This document shows positions 7,487 through 13,716 of a stretch of 13,716 nucleotides of DNA, piece by piece; position 1 is the first letter of the stretch; each line of letters starts with the position of its first letter. The DNA is from Acidobacteriota bacterium. GTDB lineage: Bacteria; Acidobacteriota; Terriglobia; UBA7540. The DNA lies in assembly GCA_021786455.1 (NCBI GenBank), contig JAJYNF010000327.1:1-13716 (forward strand), read 5' to 3'. The position numbers were made by a program, and so were the translations under genes. The notes below the pieces were generated by a model that was not told the origin of the DNA, ran no database searches, and saw only the letters and a list, made by a program, of their open reading frames with translations.

Positions 7487-7508
7487 CTGGCTCATCTAAG
7501 GGCGTCAA
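7479..7508 (-). promoter_or_regulatory. Sigma70-type promoter of tRNA-Val
   Basis: On the minus strand TTGACG (7508-7503), an 18-bp spacer and TATATT (7484-7479) precede the tRNA by about 48 bp. The -10 shares four bases with the -10 of the opposite promoter serving the DUF507 genes. Confidence 0.65.
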
Positions 7509-7527
7509 CAAGCCCAAACGCCGAGCC

Positions 7528-7806
7528 ATGCATCTTCCTCGAGAATACGTCGGCTATATGGCCCGCGAAATGATGAAGCGGCTGAGTGACAAGGGGCTGA
7601 TTCAATATGAGCAGCCGGAATATGTTCACGAAGTCATCAGCCAAGTGATGCTCGATGAACTGAGCGTGGAGGATCGGCTGAACGACGAAGTGCGCAAAAT
7701 CTTGGAACAGCATGGCGACCAGATGAAGCAGTACGGCGCAACCTACGAGGAGGCATTCAAGGCAGTGAAGCACCAACTGGTGCGCGACCGGAAAGTAATT
7801 CTCTAA
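7528..7806 (+). CDS. DUF507 family protein (first of tandem pair)
   Basis: This 92-residue product is recognised as DUF507 from its start, MHLPREYVGYMAREMMKRL, its central DELSVEDRLNDEVRKILEQH (about 44-62) and the C-terminal basic RDRKVIL. Its size fits the family. It is all-helical and acidic/basic mixed, with no signal peptide or membrane segment, so it is cytoplasmic. The function of DUF507 is not established. The start ATG 7528 matches the family N-terminus although the ribosome site is weak. It is followed after 13 nt by a second DUF507 gene, so the two are probably co-transcribed and may form a heteromer (inference). Confidence 0.9.
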   Translation: MHLPREYVGYMAREMMKRLSDKGLIQYEQPEYVHEVISQVMLDELSVEDRLNDEVRKILEQHGDQMKQYGATYEEAFKAVKHQLVRDRKVIL

Positions 7807-7819
7807 CCCCGCGACTCTT

Positions 7820-8134
7820 ATGAAGCTGAGCCATGAGAAGCTGATCCAGCTTTCCCACCGTGTCCTGACGGCCATCGAACAGGTGGACGAAATTGAAGTT
7901 TTTGACGAACCCAACGCCATCCGCCAGGAAATTCTCAAGGTGTTGACGGCCCTCCTGCAGGAGGAAGAAAAAATCGAGGAAACCGTTCGTCAGCGCATTC
8001 TATCGCAGAGGCGAGCCATTCCTGAAGGCGGAGCGGAGTGGGATATTCTCTACCGCAAGTACTATTCCGATGAGCTTCGGAAGCTCGGCATCACCTTCAA
8101 TCTACCCTGGCAGCACACGTCCGCGCGCTTCTGA
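7820..8134 (+). CDS. DUF507 family protein (second of tandem pair)
   Basis: The 104-residue product is a divergent paralogue of the preceding one. It opens MKLSHEKLIQLSHRVLTAIE, has a central QEEEKIEETVRQRILSQRR (about 47-65), and adds the longer tail IPEGGAEWDILYRKYYSDEL (about 68-86), which is typical of the second DUF507 type and absent from the first. It is helical, cytoplasmic and of unknown function. There is no strong Shine-Dalgarno sequence in the 13-nt gap, so translational coupling to the first gene is plausible. The last residues (NLPWQHTSARF) look like a disordered extension. Confidence 0.9.
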   Translation: MKLSHEKLIQLSHRVLTAIEQVDEIEVFDEPNAIRQEILKVLTALLQEEEKIEETVRQRILSQRRAIPEGGAEWDILYRKYYSDELRKLGITFNLPWQHTSARF

Positions 8135-8434
8135 GCAGCCCAGTAGGTTCCTCTCTCGCCGAAACGGCTCTCGTCCCGTAACCGTGAGGAAAAAGTTCCG
8201 GCAAGGCCTCCCTGATGGGTTTGGGTGCTCAACTTGAAGGTCAGCCGGATGCGTGTGGCAAGGGTGCGTGGGCGTGGCAAGCGCGCGGGGAGAGGCGGTG
8301 AGGGCTGTTCCCGAACCCCCGGAACAGCTTGCCATGTCAAGACCACGGTTGGTTACCAGGGTGCTGCTTGGTGCGAAAGCAAGGGGTGATCATTTCCTGC
8401 GTGGCATCGTCTCAGTGAGGCGCTGACGAACGAG
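8135..8434. other. Intergenic region with hairpin and short direct repeat
   Basis: This 300-bp stretch has no credible gene. It holds a perfect 8-bp inverted repeat (8304-8328) and a direct repeat GTGGCAAG at 8255-8262 and 8274-8281 (19 bp apart). No good -35/-10 pair was found for the following DUF1572 gene. Confidence 0.5.
8304..8328 (+). repeat. Perfect hairpin GCTGTTCC/GGAACAGC
   Basis: Eight-base arms (8304-8311, 8321-8328) around a C-rich 9-nt loop, extendable by two G-U pairs. Only TT follows, so it is a weak terminator candidate, 170 bp after the DUF507 pair; an operator dyad is equally possible. Confidence 0.4.
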
Positions 8435-8989
8435 ATGGAAGCGCCGAATCTTGAATCAATCTTCTTGTCAGCTTGCTGCCATCATTGGCAAAAGACCTGT
8501 CTGCGGCGCATTCGTCATTGCGCAACGGTTTTATCAGAGGAGGAAATCTGGTGGAGAGCCAACGAGGCTTCCAACAGCGTTGGGAATCTAGTGTTGCACC
8601 TGGAAGGAAATATACGCCAGTGGGTCATCTCTGGGCTGGGCGGCGCGCCAGACCGGCGCCAGCGCGAAGCCGAATTCGCCGAACCAGGGGCCATCTCACG
8701 CCGTGTCCTGATGAGCAGGCTGACGGGGACGGTTCGCGAAGCACTTGCAGTCGCTGGCGACCTTTCCAAGCAAGATCTGCGGCGGGTTTACTCAATTCAG
8801 GGATTCCAGGTAACTGGTCTGGAAGCGGTTTTACACGTGACGGAGCATTTTTCCTATCACACCGGACAGATCATCTACATCACCAAATTACGGCGCAGGA
8901 CCGATTTACGGCTTACGCGGCTTCCTCGCCAGCCTCGGCGAGGCTCCCCAAAAGGTTCCACCGCTTCCCGTTTTAGTCCGCCGGAGTGA
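8435..8989 (+). CDS. DinB-superfamily (DUF1572) protein
   Basis: The 184-residue product shows the DUF1572 signature: LSEEEIWWRANEASNSVGN (about 33-51), LVLHLEGNIRQWVISGLGG, then AEFAEPG and a closing HVTEHFSYHTGQIIYITKL (about 134-152). It should adopt the DinB four-helix bundle; His55, His138 and His142 stand where the metal triad of the superfamily lies, so metal binding is likely. Members are putative metal-dependent thiol-linked transferases or hydrolases and often stress-related, but the substrate is unknown. The start is ATG 8435; the ribosome site is weak. The C-terminal 30 residues (after TDLRL) are Arg/Pro-rich and atypical, so the tail may be altered. It is convergent with the DUF4382 gene, 32 bp away. 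Confidence 0.88.
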   Translation: MEAPNLESIFLSACCHHWQKTCLRRIRHCATVLSEEEIWWRANEASNSVGNLVLHLEGNIRQWVISGLGGAPDRRQREAEFAEPGAISRRVLMSRLTGTVREALAVAGDLSKQDLRRVYSIQGFQVTGLEAVLHVTEHFSYHTGQIIYITKLRRRTDLRLTRLPRQPRRGSPKGSTASRFSPPE

Positions 8990-9008
8990 CGGCGAAAAGT
9001 TTTCCGTC
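8988..9008. terminator. Possible bidirectional terminator between convergent genes
   Basis: The dyad GACGGCGAAAA / GTTTTCCGTC overlaps the stop of the DUF1572 gene and sits 14 bp from the stop of the opposing lipoprotein gene. Five GC-rich pairs continue into A-T pairs after one bulged base. The T-run lies inside the hairpin rather than after it, so efficiency is doubtful. Confidence 0.35.
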
Positions 9009-9021
9009 AGTGGGCAGATTT

Positions 9022-10527
9022 CTATAAGGCATGGACTTGCTTGGCCAGGACCACCAAGGTTCCGGCGGGAACAGAAATCGTGTTAATGGTGGTTGCTTGC
9101 GGTTCGTAGAACGCCAAGCCTTTGACCAATAATTCTGCTTGCGGAGTCAACTCGGTCAATCCGGTAACATCCACAAAATTTGTAGTGTTATCCGTAATCA
9201 CCATGGTCGGCTCAGCCTGAAAAACCTGGCTGCACACGGCCAATTGGAACGCTCCCGTCTTGTCGTCGGACTCGGCCTGGATGAGCCCGCTGAAGTTCCC
9301 CTGAAGCGTCGCTAATCTCAAGAACACGCTGTCAGCGTTCACCGCCACTGGCTGGAGAGCCGTGACGGCGGCACTTGTGTTTGGGGTGAACGGACCGCTA
9401 ACGGCGACTTCCTGGCCGGGCGCTAAATTGGAGGGGTTGAAAGGCAGCATGGCAAAGTTTGCCGGAGGCGCGGCCACCTGGAAGGTAGTTGAGCCGGAGA
9501 CGCTGACGATAGCCGGGGTCTCGGGCAAAATCGAGGAACTGACGTCCGGTTGCGTATCTCGAACGAGCATGGTGAACTGTGACAGATTGCCCCCCGCGCC
9601 CCGGGTCACGGTCAACACCGGCCCGAGGTAGGCGACAGTGTTGCTGTTGACATCCTCACGAGACTCAACTTGAACAGAGTTCGCCACCAGATTACCTTGA
9701 CTATCTAAATACCCATCCGATTCCACGTAACTGGGGGTCAGCAGCTGATTAAGCGCTGGTGTACCGAAGAGCTGAGTTGAGTTGGTAAGGTTCACCGTAA
9801 GCGCCGGCCCATTGGGCGGGAAGGTTTGAAGGGTAAACGATCCCGTAAAGCTCGACCCGGGGGTCGCAATGACGGGTGTTACGCTCTCAGTAAAGCCATC
9901 AATATCATCCATCTCGCCAAAGCCCCCGCTCGCAGAGGGGGTCAGCGAGGTTACAGCAACGAGAGGCGTGAAAGTTCCGGTCAGTTGTCCTTCGGCGTTG
10001 GCCGGGAGGGACTTTTGTAAGTTGAGATCCAGTAGGATCGCACTCACTCCCCCTGGCGTAATCACCACCGGAGGATTGATGTTGACGGTGACACTACTCG
10101 TGGTGGCGGTGGGTGAAAAAGTCGTTACGGGAGGGTTGGCAGATGGATCGTAAGTCGCTCCGTTAGTCATCACCAAATCCACCACGGCTTGATCGTAGGT
10201 GCCGGCGGGAATTCGCTCCAGGTTCAAAATCTTGGTGAAGTCCTCCAGGCGCGTCACCTCGACTTGGGGAGAAACAAAGTTCGGATTAACCGTTACGGAG
10301 GGTGGGAACACGGTTGTGGTCGTCGTGCTCCCCTGGCGTATCAAGGACAGCGTGCTCATCTCCACTCGGAAGCCCAACACGTCGCAGGCGGGAGTGTCGG
10401 TCATCAACGTATATAAAGCTCCCTTTCCGGGGCTTGACGGCGCTGTGGTCAGAGAACTCGTGCAGCCCATCATCATCAGGGTTACCACGGCCAACACAAC
10501 ATAGAAGGGCGGCAATTTGCTCCGCAT
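9022..10527 (-). CDS. DUF4382 / DUF5666-like lipoprotein
   Basis: The start is placed at ATG 10527, with GAGGA about 7 nt upstream, rather than at ATG 10545, which lacks a good site. The 501-residue product begins MRSKLPPFYVVLAVVTLMMMGC with lipobox Cys22. Residues about 35-150 match DUF4382: GALYTLMTDTPACDVLGF, LEDFTKILNLERIPAGTYDQ and DLVMTNGATYD. The rest (about 205-500) is beta-rich with segments resembling DUF5666 OB-like repeats (SFTLQTF, then GYLDSQGNLVANSVQVESRE, and later GNFSGLIQAESDDKTGAFQL). Composition is rich in Thr, Ser, Val and Pro, as usual for exported proteins. It is likely anchored in the outer membrane or periplasm; the family function is unknown. It lies downstream of tRNA-Ser on the same strand and is convergent with the DUF1572 gene. 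Confidence 0.88.
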   Translation of the reverse strand: MRSKLPPFYVVLAVVTLMMMGCTSSLTTAPSSPGKGALYTLMTDTPACDVLGFRVEMSTLSLIRQGSTTTTTVFPPSVTVNPNFVSPQVEVTRLEDFTKILNLERIPAGTYDQAVVDLVMTNGATYDPSANPPVTTFSPTATTSSVTVNINPPVVITPGGVSAILLDLNLQKSLPANAEGQLTGTFTPLVAVTSLTPSASGGFGEMDDIDGFTESVTPVIATPGSSFTGSFTLQTFPPNGPALTVNLTNSTQLFGTPALNQLLTPSYVESDGYLDSQGNLVANSVQVESREDVNSNTVAYLGPVLTVTRGAGGNLSQFTMLVRDTQPDVSSSILPETPAIVSVSGSTTFQVAAPPANFAMLPFNPSNLAPGQEVAVSGPFTPNTSAAVTALQPVAVNADSVFLRLATLQGNFSGLIQAESDDKTGAFQLAVCSQVFQAEPTMVITDNTTNFVDVTGLTELTPQAELLVKGLAFYEPQATTINTISVPAGTLVVLAKQVHAL

Positions 10528-10623
10528 TGGATTTTCCTCAATCATCGTCTCGCTCTGCCAGCATCTGGGTCTGATGGTAATGATCTGCTGGAGGTTTTCC
10601 CGCTGGCCATTCTACTCTACCGC

Positions 10624-10639
10624 GGGCAGGTTGCTGCCC
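10624..10639. repeat. Inverted repeat GGGCAG/CTGCCC
   Basis: Perfect 6-bp arms around GTTG, directly downstream (minus strand) of a TTGAC sequence and about 97 bp before the lipoprotein start. It would sit in the spacer of a possible leftward promoter (TTGACG, then TAGAGT after 19 bp), as an operator would; it has no T-tract. Confidence 0.3.
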
Positions 10640-10668
10640 GTCAAGCAGCGGGACCATTCGCCACGGTT

Positions 10669-10688
10669 AAAAACGGCGGTCCCGACCG
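10669..10688 (-). terminator. Possible tRNA-Ser terminator
   Basis: On the minus strand CGGTCGGGACCG (10688-10677) forms a short hairpin, followed by CC G and five T (10673-10669), 19 nt after the tRNA 3' end. The stem is only 4-5 bp, so it is a weak rho-independent terminator. Confidence 0.35.
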
Positions 10689-10707
10689 GAATGCCTTCGG
10701 AGTTCTA

Positions 10708-10797
10708 TGGCGGAGGGAGAGGGATTCGAACCCCCGAGCCCCTTTCGGGGCTAACGGTTTTCAAGACCGCCGGTTTCAACCGCTCACCCATCCCTCC
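10708..10797 (-). tRNA. tRNA-Ser (anticodon TGA)
   Basis: On the minus strand the acceptor stem GGAGGGA pairs with TCCCTCC, followed by discriminator G and an encoded CCA (10710-10708). The anticodon loop CTTGAAA inside GCGGT/ACCGT gives TGA, reading UCA and related Ser codons. A long variable arm (AGCCCC-GAAA-GGGGCT), diagnostic of class II tRNAs, and the T-loop TTCGAAT are present. Length is 90 nt with CCA. Confidence 0.97.
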
Positions 10798-11169
10798 GCT
10801 TCGCCTCATCAGCGCAGACCCGATAATCCATCCTGGTTGCTCCAATGGATTGAGCTTTTGCGAGCTTAAGGCTGACCGGCCTCGGCGATGCAAACCATCC
10901 CTCAGACCTATAGGCCGGCCGCGACGGTCGGGACCGCTGGTAAAACATCCGCCTACTATTTTACCCAAAATGCTCAGGCGCGCCACGAGTTCTTTCATCC
11001 GGCCCGCTATGTTTTCGGCTTCTCATCCGGCTTATTGTTTGAGAAACTGCTTGGAGCGGGTGAAGATGGGGTCTGCCGTGCGAACGGCTTGACCTTGGGT
11101 TCCCCAAGAATTACCGCTGTAGGACATGGGTCTCGGGCGCCAACCGTCGAGTATCGGAGGGGTCTGGAC
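10798..11169. other. Intergenic region between tRNA-Ser and the GMC pseudogene
   Basis: This 372-bp gap has no recognisable gene. A frame open from 10888 into the GMC sequence gives about 94 residues without GMC character and is read as leader. It holds a dyad CTTGGG-TTC-CCCAAG (11094-11108) next to TTGACC (11089-11094), and a strong GGAGGGG (11156-11162) just before the expected GMC start. The small gluconate-dehydrogenase subunit-3 gene that often precedes such GMC genes was looked for and not seen. Confidence 0.5.
11094..11108. repeat. Dyad CTTGGG/CCCAAG upstream of the GMC pseudogene
   Basis: Six-base perfect arms with a 3-nt centre, overlapping the end of a TTGACC hexamer. Position and symmetry fit an operator for a dimeric regulator about 60 bp before the GMC start; no regulator is encoded in the window. 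Confidence 0.3.
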
Positions 11170-12707
11170 ATCTCGAAACAAGACTACGACGTTCTGATTG
11201 TGGGTTCAGGTGCCTCAGGCAGTTGGGCAGCCAAGCGGTTGACGGAAACCGGCTTGCGGGTAGCGATCCTGGAAGCTGGACGACCGCAATCGGATATGAA
11301 TTCCCGAGAGCACGAGCCGGCTTTCAACCTTCCATATCGCAACCTGGCTCGAGAACAGATCCTTAGAACGCGGCCTATTCAGGGCACGCTGTCTGATTGC
11401 AGCGAGTACATTTACGACTGGTTCGTCAACGACCTCGACGAGCCTTACACGACTCCAACTGACAAGCCTACCACTGGATCGGACGGCTGCGCATGACTGG
11501 AGGCAGAACGAACGTCTGGGGCCGAGTATGCCTTCGCTAGAGCGACCTTGATTTCAAAGCTGCTTCATTCGACGGCTACGGAGAGGATTGGCCGCTCAGC
11601 TACAATGATCTCGCGCCTTATTACGATCGGGTCGAAGAGTACGTTGGGATCACGGGCATGGCCGAAGGGCTGAGCCAGCTCCCTGACCGTAAGTTCCAGC
11701 CGCCCATGGCGCTGACGTGCCAGGAGCGGCTTCTCCCCAAGCGAGTGGAGAAATTGTTGGGCTGGACCGTCACCCTGGCCCGAAACGCTAACCTCACAAG
11801 ATCCGTCAATGGCCGCGCACCTTGCCATTATTGCGGGCCATGCGCGCGCGGATTACTTTATATTGACCGCTTAACCCGCGAGTCAAAGGAGATTTACGGC
11901 CGAGTCATCATCCTTTGCGCGCAATCTTACGAATCCGTTCGCATCCTGCTCAACTCGGCCACCCGTCAATATTCCTCCGGTTTGACTAATTCAAGCGGGG
12001 TTCTGGGACATTATTTGACTGCTCACATCCGAAACGCCGTGGCCACGGGAGAAATGCCCACTCTCGGCCAAGAGGCGAGCATCAATGGGCCTTTCCGCCC
12101 GACCGGCGTCTATGTGGCTCGCTTTCGGAACATGGGCAAGTCGCGGAGCAAGGAATTTTTGCGCGGCTACGGTTATCAAGGCGGAGCCGGAGCCCGATTC
12201 GATTGGGATGCGCCCGGGTTCGGCAAAGACTTTCGAAAGGCGATGGCCGAGGCTCGCGCGAGCGCGTCGCTCACCGGCTTTGGCGAAATGCTGTCCCGCC
12301 AGGATAACTTTGTGGAGATTGACCGAGACGTCGTGGACGCTTGGGGAATCCCGGTTTTGAGAATCCACTTATCCGATGGCCCCAATGAGCACGCCATGGC
12401 GAAAGACATGGCTGCCTCAGCCACCGAGATGCTGGAAGCAGCCGGAGCCACGCATGTTCGCCCTTACGTTCACCCTTCAGCCCCTCGCTGGGCAATGCAC
12501 AAGGTTGGCATTGCTCGGATGGGCAACAACCCCAAAACATCGGTCCTCAACCCATTTCAACAAACCCACGACATCAAAAATCTTTTCGTGATGGATGGGT
12601 CTTGCTTCGTCTCCTTAGGTTGTCAGAATCCCACGCTCACCATCATGGCGCTAGCCGTTCGCTCTTGCGATTATCTGAAAGGTGAATTGAAACGCGGGAA
12701 TCTGTGA
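11170..12707 (+). pseudogene. Decayed GMC-family FAD oxidoreductase
   Basis: Homology runs from DYDVLIVGSGASGSWAAK (FAD-binding GxGxxG, codons 12-17 from 11170) and LEAGR to a complete C-terminus with MHKVGIARMG, DGSC and CQNPTLTIMAL. It belongs to the gluconate/glucoside-dehydrogenase-like group (PYTTPTDKP, CHYCGPC). Four lesions are visible. At the expected start, ATC (11170-11172) stands 7 nt after GGAGGGG (11156-11162), suggesting ATG to ATC. One base is missing in the Pro codon at 11467-11469, shifting the frame, which resumes as YHWI. TAG at 11538-11540 replaces a residue before SDLDF, probably Leu. CGPCARG (to 11852) is joined directly to LLYIDRLTRES, where relatives have about 45-55 more residues. 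The original role would be FAD-dependent periplasmic oxidation of sugars or alcohols. A single reading error could explain one lesion but not all of them. Confidence 0.88.
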
Positions 12708-12879
12708 AGCGCAAAGCTTCTGGGCGCGGTTGACGAACCTGACAAGCCCTACTGAGCGCCGCGCCGTCATCCAGGCGACCGAGCGAACGCTTGCCCGGAA
12801 GCCCGAAGGGCTGTAGATTGGAGACCTTGGCGCTGTTCCCCGGGCGCTTCAAGGAAAGGCCACGTCAACAGGAGACTCG
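12708..12879 (+). other. Leader region of glmU
   Basis: The 172-bp gap holds a small hairpin AGCCC-GAA-GGGCT (12800-12812) without a T-tract. A TTGACG (12732-12737) has no matching -10. The ribosome site CAGGAGA ends the region. Confidence 0.4.
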
Positions 12880-13716
12880 ATGTCCAACCAGCGTTTCATG
12901 GCTATTGTTCTCGCGGCCGGTAAATCCACCCGTTTCAAATCCAATTATCCCAAGGCGCTTCATCTTCTGTCAGGGCTCCCGATAGGCGAATACGTTTTGC
13001 GCGCCGTACTCGACGCCGGGCCCGAGCAAACCTATATGGTTGTCGGCCACCGAGCCGAAGAAGTCCGGAAGGCATTTGAGCGTCCGCGGGTGCAATTCAT
13101 CGAGCAGGAGGAGCAACTCGGGACCGGCCACGCTCTGATGGCCGCCCGGCATGAACTCGAGCGCAGCCCGAGTCCCGCCGTCATGGTCGTGGTTGCCGAC
13201 GCCCCTTTGATCCGGTCGGAAACCTTGCGCGAGCTGGCCGCAACCCATGCGCGGACCAAGGCCGCGGCCACGGTATTAACTACACGACTCGATAACCCAA
13301 ATGGTTATGGACGAGTCGTGCGCGGGAAGGGTCCGCAAATCCGGGCCATCGTCGAAGAAAAACTCTGCACCCCTACGCAAAAAAATATCCGGGAGATTAA
13401 TTGCGGCATCTTGTGTTTCGACCGGCGCAAGCTGCTCCAGCATCTCGGGCGGCTGACTCGCGACAACGGCCAAGAGGAATATCTTCTGACGGATCTGATT
13501 GCCATGTTGCGCGGGCACGGGGAAAAAGTTTTAGCCTTTCCGGTAGAAGACTTCCAACAAGTGCTGGGCATCAACGACCGAAAAGAACTTGCCGCGGTGG
13601 AGAAAATCCTCCGCTTGAAGAAGGCAGAGAGCTTGATGCGGGATGGGGTCACAATCCTCAATCTGGAAGCCACCTATATTGATGGCGACGTGCGCGTCGG
13701 CGTGGATACGATCCTC
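12880..13716 (+). CDS. glmU: Bifunctional UDP-N-acetylglucosamine pyrophosphorylase / glucosamine-1-phosphate N-acetyltransferase (3' end outside window)
   Basis: ATG 12880 follows GGAG (12871-12874) at 5 nt. The frame stays open to the window edge (279 codons of the usual 450-460). The uridylyltransferase domain is complete: nucleotide loop LAAGKSTRFKSNYPKALH (11-28), EEQLGTGHALMAA (77-89), Asp107 in VADAPLI, NPNGYGRVVR (139-148), IVEEK, EINCGI and GQEEYLLTD. Asn232 in GINDRKELAAVE is the second metal ligand. LMRDGVTILNLEATYIDGDV marks the start of the left-handed beta-helix that acetylates GlcN-1-P. It catalyses the last two cytoplasmic steps to UDP-GlcNAc for peptidoglycan and LPS. Odd points are Lys-Ser in place of Lys-Gly in the loop and Ala106/Ala108 where many GlmU have Gly and Val (GDVPL). 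An NTP-transferase of related type is less likely because of the hexapeptide-repeat start. Confidence 0.93.
   Translation, partial: MSNQRFMAIVLAAGKSTRFKSNYPKALHLLSGLPIGEYVLRAVLDAGPEQTYMVVGHRAEEVRKAFERPRVQFIEQEEQLGTGHALMAARHELERSPSPAVMVVVADAPLIRSETLRELAATHARTKAAATVLTTRLDNPNGYGRVVRGKGPQIRAIVEEKLCTPTQKNIREINCGILCFDRRKLLQHLGRLTRDNGQEEYLLTDLIAMLRGHGEKVLAFPVEDFQQVLGINDRKELAAVEKILRLKKAESLMRDGVTILNLEATYIDGDVRVGVDTIL

Noticed and set aside
10888..11169. Upstream start for the GMC protein at 10888
   Set aside because: The added residues lack family similarity and no ribosome site precedes 10888; the expected N-terminus is at 11170.
11538..11540. TAG as pyrrolysine or suppressed stop in the GMC gene
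   Set aside because: The same gene also has a frameshift, a missing block and no proper start, so decay explains it.
10708..12707. tRNA-Ser as attachment site of an integrated element carrying the GMC gene
   Set aside because: No integrase or transposase was found, and I saw no repeat of the tRNA 3' end nearby.
1..13716. CRISPR array, insertion sequence, prophage or defence system
   Set aside because: No regularly spaced repeats, terminal inverted repeats with a transposase, or nuclease/phage protein signatures were found on either strand.

Overview
The window looks like chromosomal DNA of a GC-rich, Gram-negative soil-type bacterium, most likely an Acidobacteriota member. This rests on the gene content: a DUF507 pair, a DUF4382 lipoprotein, a Tat-exported Gfo/Idh/MocA protein next to a DUF1080 protein, a GMC oxidoreductase of the gluconate-dehydrogenase-like group, a DUF1572/DinB protein, and many secreted proteins and lipoproteins. 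The assignment is inferred from families; no rRNA or other phylogenetic marker is present.

Layout: (1) 1-1137 (+), the 3' part of a secreted carboxypeptidase-regulatory-like protein whose signal peptide is visible at the left edge. (2) 2032-1210 (-), a small operon of a Pro/Ala-rich lipoprotein and an 86-residue protein. (3) 2437-4987 (+), a carbohydrate module: a secreted DUF1080 (3-keto-glycoside hydrolase-type) protein, then a Tat-signal Gfo/Idh/MocA oxidoreductase interrupted by one in-frame TAA that replaces a tyrosine directly before the Cys-Glu-Lys-Pro motif. (4) 6335-5070 (-), an M16 zinc protease, preceded on the same strand by 7171-6509, a secreted glycine-zipper protein. (5) tRNA-Val(TAC) (-) and a tandem DUF507 gene pair (+), expressed from overlapping divergent promoters that share their TATA core. 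(6) A DUF1572/DinB-fold protein (+) convergent with a 501-residue DUF4382 lipoprotein (-). (7) tRNA-Ser(TGA) (-). (8) 11170-12707 (+), a decayed GMC oxidoreductase with a probable start-codon loss, a one-base frameshift, an in-frame TAG and an apparent in-frame deletion of about 45-55 codons. (9) 12880 to the right edge (+), glmU, with the uridylyltransferase domain complete and the acetyltransferase domain running off the window.

The genes do not form one large system. The most coherent functional theme is oxidative sugar metabolism. Gfo/Idh/MocA and GMC enzymes are the two enzyme types known to make 3-keto sugars, and DUF1080 proteins cleave 3-keto glycosides. Here both oxidases are broken while the hydrolase is intact. 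The strongest regulatory observation is the overlapping divergent promoter pair between tRNA-Val and the two DUF507 genes of unknown function. No CRISPR array, integrase, transposase, prophage gene or biosynthetic cluster was seen.
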